A stretch of DNA of 64,000 nucleotides, from assembly GCF_001661675.2 (NCBI RefSeq), contig NZ_CP019602.1:1761501-1825500 (forward strand). The letters are read 5' to 3'. Every line of letters starts with the position of its first letter. Position 1 is the stretch's first letter. A model generated the notes under the pieces. It saw nothing but the letters and a program-made list of their open reading frames with translations. It was not told the origin of the DNA and made no database searches. The translations under genes and the position numbers were made by a program. This document shows positions 25,924 through 33,615 of this stretch, one piece after another. This stretch comes from Croceicoccus marinus (lineage in GTDB: Bacteria > Pseudomonadota > Alphaproteobacteria > Sphingomonadales > Sphingomonadaceae).

Positions 25924-27634
25924 CGGCGGCCTCCTGCATGTTTTCGTCCTCGGCAGTTGCCTCGGCCACGGCTTCGTCGGTCACGGCTTCGGCCTCGGAG
26001 GAAATCGTCTCGTCCGCGGGCTGCCCCTCGGTAACGTCGTCCTCATCCTCGAACCAGTGCGCGCGGGCCGCCATGATGATCTCGTTGCCCTGCTCTTCGG
26101 TCAGGCCATAGGCGCCCAGCACGCCGCCCTTGTCCTCGGGACGACGGTCGCGCTTCATCGGCGGGCCGGCTGCGGGGCCGCCGCGGCGACGGGGACCTTC
26201 GCGGCGCTTGGCGATCAGCTCGTCGGTGGCCAGATCGGCCAGGTCATCCAGCGTCAGGATGCCGGCGTTACCCAGCACCACCAGCATTTCCTCGTTCAGA
26301 TGCGGGATTTCGGCCAGCGCATCGTCCACGCCCATCTCGCGGCGGGCGGTACGGAAGGTCTCCTCGCGGCGCTCAAGCGCCTCGATCGCACGCGACTGCA
26401 GCTCTTCGGCAAGGTCCTCGTCAAAGCCCTCGATACCGGCCAGCTCGTCGCGGTCGACATAGGCGACTTCCTCCAGCTCGGTGAAGCCTTCGGCCACCAG
26501 CAGCTGCGAGAGCGTCTCGTCGACGTCCAGCTCTTCCTCGAACATCTTCGAACGTTCGGCGAATTCCTTCGACCGCTTCTCGCTCGACTCTTGTTCGGTC
26601 ATGATGTCGATCTGGCTCTCGGTCAGCTGCGAGGCCAGGCGTACGTTCTGGCCGCGGCGACCGATGGCAAGCGACAGCTGATCGTCGGGAACGACGACCT
26701 CGATGCGGCTTTCTTCCTCGTCGATGACGACCCGGCTGACGGTCGCGGGCTGAAGCGCGTTGACGACGAAGGTCGCGGTGTCCTCGCTCCAGGGGATGAT
26801 GTCGATCTTCTCACCCTGCAGTTCCTGGACGACGGCCTGCACACGGCTGCCCTTCATGCCGACGCAGGCACCGACCGGGTCGATGCTGCTGTCATGGCTG
26901 ATCACGCCGATCTTGGCGCGGCTGCCCGGGTCGCGGGCGGCGGCCTTGATCTGGATGATGCCGTCGTAGATCTCGGGCACTTCCTGCGCGAACAGCTTCT
27001 TCATGAATTCGGGATGCGCGCGGGACAGGAAGATCTGCGGGCCGCGGTTCGACCGGTCGACCTTCAGGATCAGCGCGCGAATGCGTTCACCGGTGCGGGC
27101 GACTTCGCGCGGGATCTGCTGGTCGCGGCGGATGATGCCCTCGGCCCGGCCCAGGTTCACGATCACGTGGCCGAATTCGACCGACTTGATCACGCCGGTG
27201 ATGACCTCGCCGGCGCGGTCCTTGAATTCCTCGTACTGGCGCTCGCGCTCGGCATCGCGGACCTTCTGGAAGATCACCTGCTTGGCCGATTGCGCGTCGA
27301 TGCGGCCCAGGTCGACGGGGGGCAGCGGATCGACAATGAAGTCGCCGACCTGCGCGCCGTCCTGCAGCTTCTGCGCCTGTTCGACCGAAACCTGCTTGAA
27401 GTAGTCCTCGACCTCCTCGACCACCTCGACCACGCGCCACAGGCGAAGGTCGCCGGTCTGCGGGTCCAGCTTGGCGCGGATGTCGTTCTCGGCGCCATAG
27501 CGGTTGCGGGCCGATTTCTGGATCGCTTCTTCCATCGCCTCGATCACGATGGACTTGTCGATCATCTTCTCGCTGGCCACGGCATTGGCAATCGCCAGAA
27601 GCTCTGCGCGGTTCGCCGAAATCGCATTCGCCAT
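25904..27634 (-). CDS. nusA: Transcription termination/antitermination factor NusA
   Basis: RNA-polymerase-associated factor controlling pausing and termination, 576 aa. It has an N-terminal polymerase-binding domain (EKMIDKSIVIEAMEEAIQKS, NRYGAENDIRAKLD), an S1 domain (GEVITGVIKSVEFGHVIVNL, about 135-200) and two KH domains (GVISHDSSIDPVGACVGMKG; LAIGRRGQNVRLASQL). The C-terminal AR2-type helix-hairpin-helix repeats (LSQLLVAEGFTELEEVAY; LVVLGNAGILTLDDLADL) and an acidic tail end the protein. The order rimP-nusA-ylxR-infB is preserved. Confidence 0.97.
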   Translation of the reverse strand: MANAISANRAELLAIANAVASEKMIDKSIVIEAMEEAIQKSARNRYGAENDIRAKLDPQTGDLRLWRVVEVVEEVEDYFKQVSVEQAQKLQDGAQVGDFIVDPLPPVDLGRIDAQSAKQVIFQKVRDAERERQYEEFKDRAGEVITGVIKSVEFGHVIVNLGRAEGIIRRDQQIPREVARTGERIRALILKVDRSNRGPQIFLSRAHPEFMKKLFAQEVPEIYDGIIQIKAAARDPGSRAKIGVISHDSSIDPVGACVGMKGSRVQAVVQELQGEKIDIIPWSEDTATFVVNALQPATVSRVVIDEEESRIEVVVPDDQLSLAIGRRGQNVRLASQLTESQIDIMTEQESSEKRSKEFAERSKMFEEELDVDETLSQLLVAEGFTELEEVAYVDRDELAGIEGFDEDLAEELQSRAIEALERREETFRTARREMGVDDALAEIPHLNEEMLVVLGNAGILTLDDLADLATDELIAKRREGPRRRGGPAAGPPMKRDRRPEDKGGVLGAYGLTEEQGNEIIMAARAHWFEDEDDVTEGQPADETISSEAEAVTDEAVAEATAEDENMQEAADADSKQ

Positions 27635-27738
27635 GTTAGTCGTCTTCCCTGCTCAATTCAGCGGAGGCCCGCCTGCTCAGCGCAGCGGGACCCATAAGTC
27701 GCCCGCCGCATAATAGTTTGCCGTCGAAAGCGCCAGAA

Positions 27739-28329
27739 CTAGTCCGCATCCTCTTCCGACATATCCTCGACTTCCCCGAATTCCTCGGAAACAACCTCGT
27801 CCGCGCCGGTGGTGTCCAGCGGCACGGTCGACTTGATCAGTCGGTCCGTCAGCATCAGCTTGGCCGAATGGATGCCGGCCAGCGGCATGGTCACCGATCC
27901 CAGCTTCTTGTCGTCGACCGTCACCATGTCGTCCTCGAACGCGGTCAGGTCGCCCTGGAACGTGCGCTTGTTGCCCGCGGGCGCGTCGGCGTCCTTGGAC
28001 AGGGTAATGCGCGCCTCGTGCCCGACCCAGTTCGCGAAATCCTTCGCGCGGGTCAGCGGGCGGTCGATCCCCGGAGAAGACACTTCCAGCCTGTACGCGC
28101 CCTTGATCAGCTCGTCGCCCGCTTCCTCACGCGCGTCGATCGCGTCGGAGATGCGGCGCGAGATCGCCATGCACTGGTCGATCACCAGCTGGCCGGTCTC
28201 CGGGTTCTCGGCCATCACCTGCAGCGTACGCTCGTCATCCGAACCGAACAGTTTCACGCGCACGAGTTCGAAGCCGGAAGCGGTGACTTCCTGTTCGATC
28301 AGATCGGTGAGACGCGCGAGGTCGGTCAT
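27739..28329 (-). CDS. rimP: Ribosome maturation factor RimP
   Basis: 30S assembly factor, 196 aa. N-terminal DLARLTDLIEQEVTASGFEL, then CMAISRRISDAIDAREEAGD and YRLEVSSPGIDRPLTRAKDF are diagnostic. The C-terminal SH3-like part runs LTAFEDDMVTVDDKKLGSV, followed by an acidic tail (EDMSEEDAD). Start 28329 (MTDLARL) fits the family; the longer frame is extraneous. It is the first gene of the nusA-infB operon. A promoter-like TTGCTT, 17-nt spacer, TATCTG sits upstream on the minus strand near 28430-28460, unproven. Confidence 0.94.
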   Translation of the reverse strand: MTDLARLTDLIEQEVTASGFELVRVKLFGSDDERTLQVMAENPETGQLVIDQCMAISRRISDAIDAREEAGDELIKGAYRLEVSSPGIDRPLTRAKDFANWVGHEARITLSKDADAPAGNKRTFQGDLTAFEDDMVTVDDKKLGSVTMPLAGIHSAKLMLTDRLIKSTVPLDTTGADEVVSEEFGEVEDMSEEDAD

Positions 28330-28474
28330 GCAATTCCTTCGTTCGATACCCGCGCCGCGAATACGGAAAGGCGCGCCGGAGCCCTGCGGCACCGGCCCGG
28401 CTTTGTACGCGACAATGTCGGGATGAATCGGCAGATAGTCGCAGCAGCCATAAAAAGCAAGTCGCCTTGGCGGA

Positions 28475-29521
28475 TCAGGCCGCCTTGTCGCTCTCGCTTC
28501 CCGCTTCGTTCAGCGCATGCTTGCGGATGCAGTGGCGAAGCTGGTCGTAACTAAGCCCCAATGCTTCCGCCGCACGGCGCTGGTTCCAGCGGTGGCGGTC
28601 CAGCGCGGATTCGACGATGGCACGCTCATGCCCGTCGACCGCGGCGCGCAGGTCGGTAACGGCAGCGAAATCGAAAGCCGGCTTCAGTTCGACCGGTGGC
28701 AGCGCGTCCGGCCGCTGCGCGGGGCCGCGCGCCGAGGACTTGGGCGCCCATGGCGAATCGAACGGATCGAAGACGACCGCCCCGACCGGTGTGCGTCCAT
28801 CATCCCAGCGATAGACCGCGCGTTCGACGACATTGCGCAATTCACGCACGTTGCCGGGCCATGGATAGGCTTCCAGCTGTTCGATCACCTCTTCCGAAAA
28901 GCCCGGCCATTCCTCCCACATCAGTTCCGCCGCCATGCGCCGGCCGAAGAAATCGGCGATGACGGTGATGTCGCCCTCGCGTGCCCGCAAGGGTGGGAGA
29001 GTGATGACCTCGAAGCTCAACCGGTCGAGAAGGTCGGCCCTGAACTCGCCGCGTTCGGCCAGCGCGGGCAGATCCTCGTTGGTGGCAGCGACGATGCGAA
29101 CGTCGACCACCGTGGGACGCGACGCCCCGATGCGCGTAATCTCGCCGTATTCCACGGCTCTTAGCAGGCGTTCCTGGGCGGCCATCGACAGCGTGCCGAG
29201 TTCGTCGAGGAACAGGGTGCCGCCGTCGGCTTCCTCGAACCGGCCGGTCCGCGCCTTCGATGCTCCGGTGAAGGCACCTGCCTCGTGGCCGAACAATTCC
29301 GCCTCGATCAGCGTTTCGGGAAGAGCGGCGCAATTCATCACGACCAGCGGTTCGCCCCAGCGATCCGACAGGTGATGAAGCCGCTCGGCGATAAGTTCCT
29401 TGCCGGTTCCGCGCTCGCCGATGACCAGCACCGGGCGCGACAGGGCCGCCGCACGGCTGGCCCGCTCCACCGCGTCGAGAATGGCCTTAGACTGGCCGAC
29501 AAACTGCTTGCCCCGATCCAT
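28475..29521 (-). CDS. pspF: PspF, sigma-54 activator of the phage shock operon
   Basis: AAA+ enhancer-binding protein of 348 aa, without an N-terminal regulatory domain, as expected for PspF. Walker A GERGTGKE is at 35-42, the sigma-54 contact loop GAFTGA at 82-87, and Walker B GGTLFLDE at 100-107. The C-terminal Fis-type helix-turn-helix reads ALDRHRWNQRRAAEALGLSY. Start 29521 (MDRGKQFVGQ) is chosen because the family begins here. It is divergent from the psp operon, with a 152-bp control region holding a -24/-12 promoter. PspA normally inhibits PspF by direct binding. Confidence 0.95.
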   Translation of the reverse strand: MDRGKQFVGQSKAILDAVERASRAAALSRPVLVIGERGTGKELIAERLHHLSDRWGEPLVVMNCAALPETLIEAELFGHEAGAFTGASKARTGRFEEADGGTLFLDELGTLSMAAQERLLRAVEYGEITRIGASRPTVVDVRIVAATNEDLPALAERGEFRADLLDRLSFEVITLPPLRAREGDITVIADFFGRRMAAELMWEEWPGFSEEVIEQLEAYPWPGNVRELRNVVERAVYRWDDGRTPVGAVVFDPFDSPWAPKSSARGPAQRPDALPPVELKPAFDFAAVTDLRAAVDGHERAIVESALDRHRWNQRRAAEALGLSYDQLRHCIRKHALNEAGSESDKAA

Positions 29522-29544
29522 GCACCGGAAGTTAGCGCAGAATC

Positions 29545-29585
29545 CCAACTCTTGGCAATAAGTTCGCGGCTCGTCGCCAACTCTT
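29545..29585 (+). promoter_or_regulatory. Candidate PspF upstream activating sites (direct repeat)
   Basis: The 9-mer CCAACTCTT occurs at 29545-29553 and again at 29577-29585, 32 bp apart (about three helical turns). It lies 38-78 bp upstream of the -24 box and close to the pspF start. Spacing and position suit an enhancer bound by PspF, which could also autoregulate pspF. The assignment is inference. Confidence 0.5.
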
Positions 29586-29622
29586 CGGTTCAAATATCTG
29601 TTTTCTAAAGACTTCCTTGATT

Positions 29623-29638
29623 TGGCACGCTCTCTGCA
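29623..29638 (+). promoter_or_regulatory. Sigma-54 (-24/-12) promoter of the psp operon
   Basis: TGGCACG, 4 nt, CTGCA matches the consensus TGGCACG-N4-TTGCW with a single mismatch. It lies 36 bp upstream of the first small gene and opposite pspF, where a PspF-dependent promoter is expected. Confidence 0.88.
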
Positions 29639-29673
29639 AAGTGATTGGCATAGTTCGAAGATGTGGGGACATC

Positions 29674-29859
29674 ATGTTTAATTTTCGTCAATCCAGTACG
29701 ATCGGCCCAGTAGCCACCAGCCTGTTCGCTGCGATCGCGATGCTTTCGCTCAGCGCCTATGCGGTGCGCGACCTGGCCTGCTCGTTTCCGCCGGTCTGCG
29801 ACGTCAAGCTGGTATCGCCGGCCAAGGCCGCACCGGCCCTGGCTTTCGTGCTGGCCTGA
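29674..29859 (+). CDS. Small membrane or secreted protein heading the psp operon
   Basis: A 61-aa protein (MFNFRQSSTIGPVATS start), the first gene downstream of the sigma-54 promoter and 24 nt before pspA. It has one hydrophobic stretch (about 11-29) that could be a signal peptide or anchor, two cysteines (CSFPPVC), and a second hydrophobic end (AAPALAFVLA). I recognise no family. The ATG follows GTGGGGACATC. Its position makes it stress-induced with the psp genes. Confidence 0.62.
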   Translation: MFNFRQSSTIGPVATSLFAAIAMLSLSAYAVRDLACSFPPVCDVKLVSPAKAAPALAFVLA

Positions 29860-29883
29860 AGCTGATATCCCTGAGAGGACCGT

Positions 29884-30840
29884 ATGAACGACAAGAATGA
29901 GCTGACGCCCGAAACGGACCGCAAGCCGCCCGCCGCCGATGACGGCCGGAAGCTGTCCGATACGCCGTGGACCGACGACGAGGCTGCCGCGTCGCGTTTC
30001 GACCGCGAGGTGGCCCGGTTGATGACCGACCGCGAACGTGCCGAGAAGGCGGGGCGGGAAAGAAGTGAATCGCGCCGCCATCGCGACTATGATGACGATG
30101 AGCCGATCCGCTTTCGCGGCGGCAGCAGCCTGAGGCAGAACGGAGCCCAATTGATGGGAATATTTTCGCGCACCCGTGACATCATTGCCGCCAACTTCTC
30201 GGACATGATCGAGAAGGCCGACGATCCCGAAAAGATGATCCGCATGATCATCGTCGAGATGGAGGAAACGCTGGTCGAGGTCCGTGCAGGCGCCGCCCGC
30301 ACCATCGCCGACCAGAAGGAAATGCAGCGTCACGCGGTGAAGCTGGAACGGCTGCAGGAAGACTGGGCGGACAAGGCGCAGCTTGCGCTGTCCAAGGGCC
30401 GCGAGGACCTGGCCCGCGCCGCGCTGATGGAAAAGCGCAAGGCGACCGACCTGGCCAAGCAGCTGTCCGAGGAAATGGACGTGCTGGAGCAGAGCCTGCG
30501 CGCCAACGAGGAAGACATCGCCAAGCTGCAGCAGCGCCTGCGCGAGGCGCGGAGCCGGCAGTCGATGATCGCGGCCCGCCTGGAAAGCGCCGAGAACCGC
30601 GTCCGACTGCGCAAGCTGATGACGACCGAGCGTGTCGACGAAGCACTGGCCCGGTTCGAGATGCTGGAGCGCCGCGTCGATTACGCCGAAGGCCACGCCG
30701 ACGCGCTGGGCATGGCCATGAAGGGCGAGCCGTCGCTTGCCGAGCAGATCGAAGGGCTGTCCGCCGTCGACAAGGTCGACGAGGAACTCGAAGCGCTCAA
30801 GCGCTCGATGGGCGGCCAGAGCGAGAAGAAGGAGGACTGA
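29884..30840 (+). CDS. pspA: PspA with a 90-residue N-terminal extension
   Basis: Membrane-stress effector and PspF inhibitor, an ESCRT-III/Vipp1-family coiled-coil protein. The frame encodes 318 aa, but the canonical PspA start (MGIFSRTRDIIAANFSDM, the membrane-binding amphipathic helix) is internal at codon 91 (ATG 30154). From there 228 residues of coiled coil follow (EKADDPEKMIRMIIVEMEE, then LAKQLSEEMDVLEQSL). Both starts have a plausible Shine-Dalgarno: GAGAGGA before 29884 and GGAG before 30154. The extra 90 residues are polar and charged (DTPWTDDEAAASRFDREVAR) with no known domain. Two isoforms are possible. It lies 4 nt before pspB. Confidence 0.92.
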   Translation: MNDKNELTPETDRKPPAADDGRKLSDTPWTDDEAAASRFDREVARLMTDRERAEKAGRERSESRRHRDYDDDEPIRFRGGSSLRQNGAQLMGIFSRTRDIIAANFSDMIEKADDPEKMIRMIIVEMEETLVEVRAGAARTIADQKEMQRHAVKLERLQEDWADKAQLALSKGREDLARAALMEKRKATDLAKQLSEEMDVLEQSLRANEEDIAKLQQRLREARSRQSMIAARLESAENRVRLRKLMTTERVDEALARFEMLERRVDYAEGHADALGMAMKGEPSLAEQIEGLSAVDKVDEELEALKRSMGGQSEKKED

Positions 30841-30843
30841 CCC

Positions 30844-31134
30844 ATGGAAGGTGTGCTTGCAATTATATGTATTTTCGTCGTCCTTCCGGGCTTGGTCTTT
30901 CACTATGTGACCAAGTGGAAGACCGCGCCCACCCTGACCCAGGGTGACGAGGCGATGCTGGAGGAGCTCTACAAGCTCGCTCGCCGCCTCGACGACCGGA
31001 TGGATACGGTGGAGCGCCTTGTCGCTGCCGATAACGAGGAATTCTCCAAGCCGCGCCTGATCGCCGATCAGGAAGCCGACAATGTGAAGCTGGCCGAGCT
31101 GGAGCGCATGATGAAGGAAAGGAACGCACAATGA
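30844..31134 (+). CDS. pspB: Phage shock protein B
   Basis: A 96-aa inner-membrane protein: one N-terminal helix (about 4-22, GVLAIICIFVVLPGLVF), then a cytoplasmic coiled coil. In E. coli PspB pairs with PspC to relieve PspA inhibition of PspF. The family region LARRLDDRMDTVERLVAADN (about 45-64) is present. It starts 3 nt after pspA and overlaps pspC by 4 nt (ATGA), so the three are coupled. The C-terminal third is longer than in enteric PspB (~75 aa). Confidence 0.9.
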   Translation: MEGVLAIICIFVVLPGLVFHYVTKWKTAPTLTQGDEAMLEELYKLARRLDDRMDTVERLVAADNEEFSKPRLIADQEADNVKLAELERMMKERNAQ

Positions 31135-31508
31135 GCAGCACCGAACGTACCCGCTTCTACCGCGACAAGGTGAACGGCAAGTTCCTGGGCGTCAGTGCGG
31201 GCCTTGCCGACTATACCGGGATCGACGCGATCTGGATCCGCCTTGGCTTCCTGATTGCCACGATCACGATGGGCTGGCCGATCCTGATCTATATCGCGAT
31301 GGGCATGATGGCACCGAAGAAGCCCGAACACCTCTACACCGACCGCAAGGAACAGCAGTTCTGGCAGGGCGTCCGCCAGTCGCCGACCCGCTCGGCGCGC
31401 GAGGTGAAGGCCCGGTTCCGCGACATCGACCGCCGCCTCGCCCATGTCGAGGAATATTACGTAAGCGGCAATCGCCAGCTTTCCGACGAGATCGAGAAGC
31501 TGCGCTGA
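31131..31508 (+). CDS. pspC: Phage shock protein C
   Basis: A 125-aa inner-membrane sensor with the PspC domain FYRDKVNGKFLGVSAGLADY (about 9-28), then IDAIWIRLGFLIATITMG and a second hydrophobic segment to residue 61. The cytoplasmic tail ends RRLAHVEEYYVSGNRQLSDE (101-120) and IEKLR. This final 25 residues resembles the C-termini of the four following small proteins. A 12-bp perfect duplication directly follows the stop. Confidence 0.93.
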   Translation: MSSTERTRFYRDKVNGKFLGVSAGLADYTGIDAIWIRLGFLIATITMGWPILIYIAMGMMAPKKPEHLYTDRKEQQFWQGVRQSPTRSAREVKARFRDIDRRLAHVEEYYVSGNRQLSDEIEKLR

Positions 31509-31532
31509 GGCCCGGCACCCGGCCCGGCACCC
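31509..31532. repeat. 12-bp tandem duplication after pspC
   Basis: GGCCCGGCACCC occurs twice head-to-tail (31509-31520 and 31521-31532), beginning at the base after the pspC stop codon. Confidence 0.85.
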
Positions 31533-31561
31533 ATCAGGGCCCAGATCGAAAGGCTTGAAAC

Positions 31562-31849
31562 ATGGCAGACGAACTTGCTCTTCTGATACCGCTTGCCCCC
31601 TTCATCATGATCTGCCTGATCGTGTGGACCAAGCACCAGTCCAAGATGGCCGAACTGAAAATGAACGCCACCGCGGAAAAGGCGGCGCAATATGCGCAGC
31701 ATACCGCCCAGCTGGAAGAGCGGGTCCGCGTTCTGGAGCGCATCATCACCGACAAGGGCACCGACATCGCACGCCAGATCGAGGCGCTGCGCGAGGAGGA
31801 AAGCGATGCGCGCCTCAATGCCCCCGTCAATCCGCGTCACGAGGTGTAG
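31562..31849 (+). CDS. PspB-like small single-pass membrane protein (1)
   Basis: A 95-aa protein. The N-terminal helix is about 5-22 (LALLIPLAPFIMICLIVW), followed by a basic/Ala-rich linker and the segment LEERVRVLERIITDKGTDIA (51-70) with QIEALRE. This is the same pattern as the PspB and PspC tails: R(V/L/M)xxxERI(V/I)TD. The layout (short or no periplasmic part, cytoplasmic coiled coil) equals PspB. It is in the psp operon, 53 nt after pspC and 3 nt before the next gene. A role as accessory PspB paralogue is inferred. Confidence 0.75.
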   Translation: MADELALLIPLAPFIMICLIVWTKHQSKMAELKMNATAEKAAQYAQHTAQLEERVRVLERIITDKGTDIARQIEALREEESDARLNAPVNPRHEV

Positions 31850-31852
31850 GCG

Positions 31853-32206
31853 ATGGAAGAGCTGATCACTCCTGCCGTGCTGGGCGTCGGCGTCGTGTCC
31901 TTTGCGATCGCATGGGTGGTGAATACCGCGATCCGCGTCAGACATGGCTATCCGCTGGAAAACAGCTGGGGCAAGTCCGTCTATCCGCAGAAGGACAAAG
32001 AGACGGCCGAGCGGCTGAAGCTGGCGAGCCAGGAAAACGCGCAGCTTCGCGCCGAGCTGGGTTCGGTCAAGGACCGGCTCGCCAACGTGGAGCGGATCGT
32101 GACCGACAGCGGCTATCGCCTGACGCACGAGATCGAGGCGCTGCGTTCGTCCGAGGCGCGTTCGCCGGAAATGCATTCGCCTGACAGGGAAGGACAGTTC
32201 AAATGA
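31853..32206 (+). CDS. PspB-like small single-pass membrane protein (2)
   Basis: A 117-aa protein. The membrane helix is about 7-26 (PAVLGVGVVSFAIAWVVN), followed by a polar linker (HGYPLENSWGKSVYPQKDKE) and a coiled coil ending VKDRLANVERIVTDSGYRLT (72-91) and HEIEALRSSE. The block NVERIVTDSGYRLTHEIEAL closely parallels the PspC tail (HVEEYYVSGNRQLSDEIEKL). It overlaps the next gene by 4 nt. The family is unnamed as far as I can tell. Confidence 0.75.
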   Translation: MEELITPAVLGVGVVSFAIAWVVNTAIRVRHGYPLENSWGKSVYPQKDKETAERLKLASQENAQLRAELGSVKDRLANVERIVTDSGYRLTHEIEALRSSEARSPEMHSPDREGQFK

Positions 32207-32475
32207 GTTTCTGGACCGCCATCATCCTGATCGTGCTGATCATTTCGGTCACGCAGATGATCAAGGGTCGGCGCGATGCAAGGGACGGCCTGTACACGGA
32301 CAGGAGCGGCACGCTGCGGCCGCGTCCGGACGGCCTGTCGCCCGAGGACGAGGAGCAGCTTCGCGCCGAGATCGCCGAGCTGAAGGAACGGGTGCATGTG
32401 CTGGAGCGCATCGCGACCGACGAACGCCAGAAGCTCGGCCTTGCCGAAGAGATCGAGCTGCTGCGCGACCGCTGA
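32203..32475 (+). CDS. PspB-like small single-pass membrane protein (3)
   Basis: A 90-aa protein beginning MSFWTAIILIVLIISVTQMI (membrane helix 3-20), then a basic, Pro-containing linker and the coiled coil ELKERVHVLERIATDERQKL (59-78) with AEEIELLRD. It shares the repeated C-terminal signature with its neighbours. It starts inside the end of the preceding gene (ATGA overlap) and is 14 nt before the next. Topology and operon place it in the psp response. Confidence 0.75.
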   Translation: MSFWTAIILIVLIISVTQMIKGRRDARDGLYTDRSGTLRPRPDGLSPEDEEQLRAEIAELKERVHVLERIATDERQKLGLAEEIELLRDR

Positions 32476-32489
32476 GAGGAGGCTGATCC

Positions 32490-32741
32490 ATGAGCTTCGA
32501 AGTCAGTTCCATGGCCCTGTTCGCACTGGCGGGGCTGACCATCGTGACCGCCGCTTTGCTGTATGGCTGGCAGGGCTGGCTGGCATTGAAGATGCGCGAG
32601 GCTGAGATGGGCCACGGGGAATTCGCGCCCTCGCCCGCCCGCGATGTCGGCGATGCGCCCGCCGCCGCGCGGATCGAACTGGCCGATCTGAAGGAACGGG
32701 TCCGCAGGCTGGAAGCGATCGCCAGCGGGGTCGACCTTTAA
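32490..32741 (+). CDS. PspB-like small single-pass membrane protein (4)
   Basis: An 83-aa protein and the last member of the array. The membrane helix is about 8-28 (MALFALAGLTIVTAALLYGW), the linker is Ala/Pro-rich, and the signature is shortened: ADLKERVRRLEAIASGVDL (65-83). It lacks the TD and EIExLR continuation, so it is the most diverged or truncated copy. A good GAGAGGAGG precedes the ATG at 32490. It ends 41 nt before sufE. Confidence 0.72.
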   Translation: MSFEVSSMALFALAGLTIVTAALLYGWQGWLALKMREAEMGHGEFAPSPARDVGDAPAAARIELADLKERVRRLEAIASGVDL

Positions 32742-32782
32742 GGCACTTGCGAGCGGCGGGCGCGGCGGCTAGCTCCGCCCCC

Positions 32783-33208
32783 ATGCGATCCATCGACGAT
32801 ATTGCCGAGGAATACGAATTCCTCGAAGGCGACGAGCGTTACCGGCTGCTGATCGAGCTTGGCCGCGAGCTGGAACCCATGCCCGCCGCGCTGAAGACCG
32901 AGGCGACGCAGGTCAAGGGCTGCTCCGCCGCGGTGTGGGTCTATCCGACGCGTGCCGCTTCGGACGATGGCGGGAACCGGCTGCATTTCATGGCCGACAG
33001 CAATGCCGCGATCACCAAGGGCATCGTCGCGCTTGTCATCGCCGCAGTGCAGGACCGCCCGGCTGCCGAAGTGGCGGACACCGACATAGAGGGTGCGCTG
33101 GCGCCCTTCGACCTGCGCAACCAGCTGTCGTCCAACCGGACGCAGGGCGTACCCAACATGATCGCGCTGATCCGCGAGACCGCGTCGCGGATCGCTGCGG
33201 AAGGCTGA
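32783..33208 (+). CDS. sufE: SufE-family sulfur acceptor protein
   Basis: Takes persulfide sulfur from the cysteine desulfurase SufS for iron-sulfur cluster assembly. A 141-aa protein with active-site Cys47 in VKGCSAAVWVYP, plus YRLLIELGRELEPMP and LAPFDLRNQLSSNRTQGVPN, all family motifs. Start 32783 (MRSIDDIAEEYEF) fits SufE length; an upstream ATG at 32747 adds Ala-rich residues only. No other suf genes are adjacent, so it may trail the psp operon or have its own promoter. Confidence 0.93.
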   Translation: MRSIDDIAEEYEFLEGDERYRLLIELGRELEPMPAALKTEATQVKGCSAAVWVYPTRAASDDGGNRLHFMADSNAAITKGIVALVIAAVQDRPAAEVADTDIEGALAPFDLRNQLSSNRTQGVPNMIALIRETASRIAAEG

Positions 33209-33615
33209 TCCGGCCAGCCCCCGTCCGGCCAGCCGCCGTCCGGCACCGGATCGGCCGGCGGATCAGCAGGGCGCGCGGTTGACACAGGCGACACGTCCTA
33301 CAACCGCTGTCACCCGTTGAAGCGCCGCACGATTCCGCCGTTTTCGGCCCGCCGGTTGACACCTGGGGGGTGCGGGAAAAATTTACGGGATGAAAGAGCC
33401 GTGCGGGCCGATAGCCCGGTCACGGCGCTAGCGCGCGGGGCGCGCGTAGGACAATAAAAGCTGGTCGCCCGCCGCTGACGCCGCTGACGCCGCCGCGAAC
33501 TAGCGTTTTTTTCCGCGCCGCATAACTCCAAAGATGATGGCCGAACCGGATGATCGCTGGCGTTTTCCCGGCGCTGGTGTAGCCCGGTCGAAACGGGAAT
33601 TGGGCGAGGTGTCGC
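33209..33615. other. 407-bp gene-free region with short GC-rich repeats
   Basis: No gene is supported. It begins with two tandem 15-mers (TCCGGCCAGCCCCCG at 33209-33223 and a one-mismatch copy at 33224-33238), plus a partial third, starting directly after the sufE stop. Further on, two GGTTGACAC segments near 33275 and 33353 resemble -35 boxes, and the second could drive the following gene (unproven). Long antisense frames crossing it are not credible. Confidence 0.5.

Noticed and set aside
25214..27697. 827-aa plus-strand open frame
   Set aside because: Antisense to nusA and ylxR.
29884..30153. The PspA N-terminal extension as a separate gene
   Set aside because: It is in frame with pspA with no stop between, so I treat it as an extension or alternative start rather than an independent product.
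33209..33615. Small gene in the sufE downstream gap
   Set aside because: Short frames lack ribosome-binding sites and sensible protein composition.
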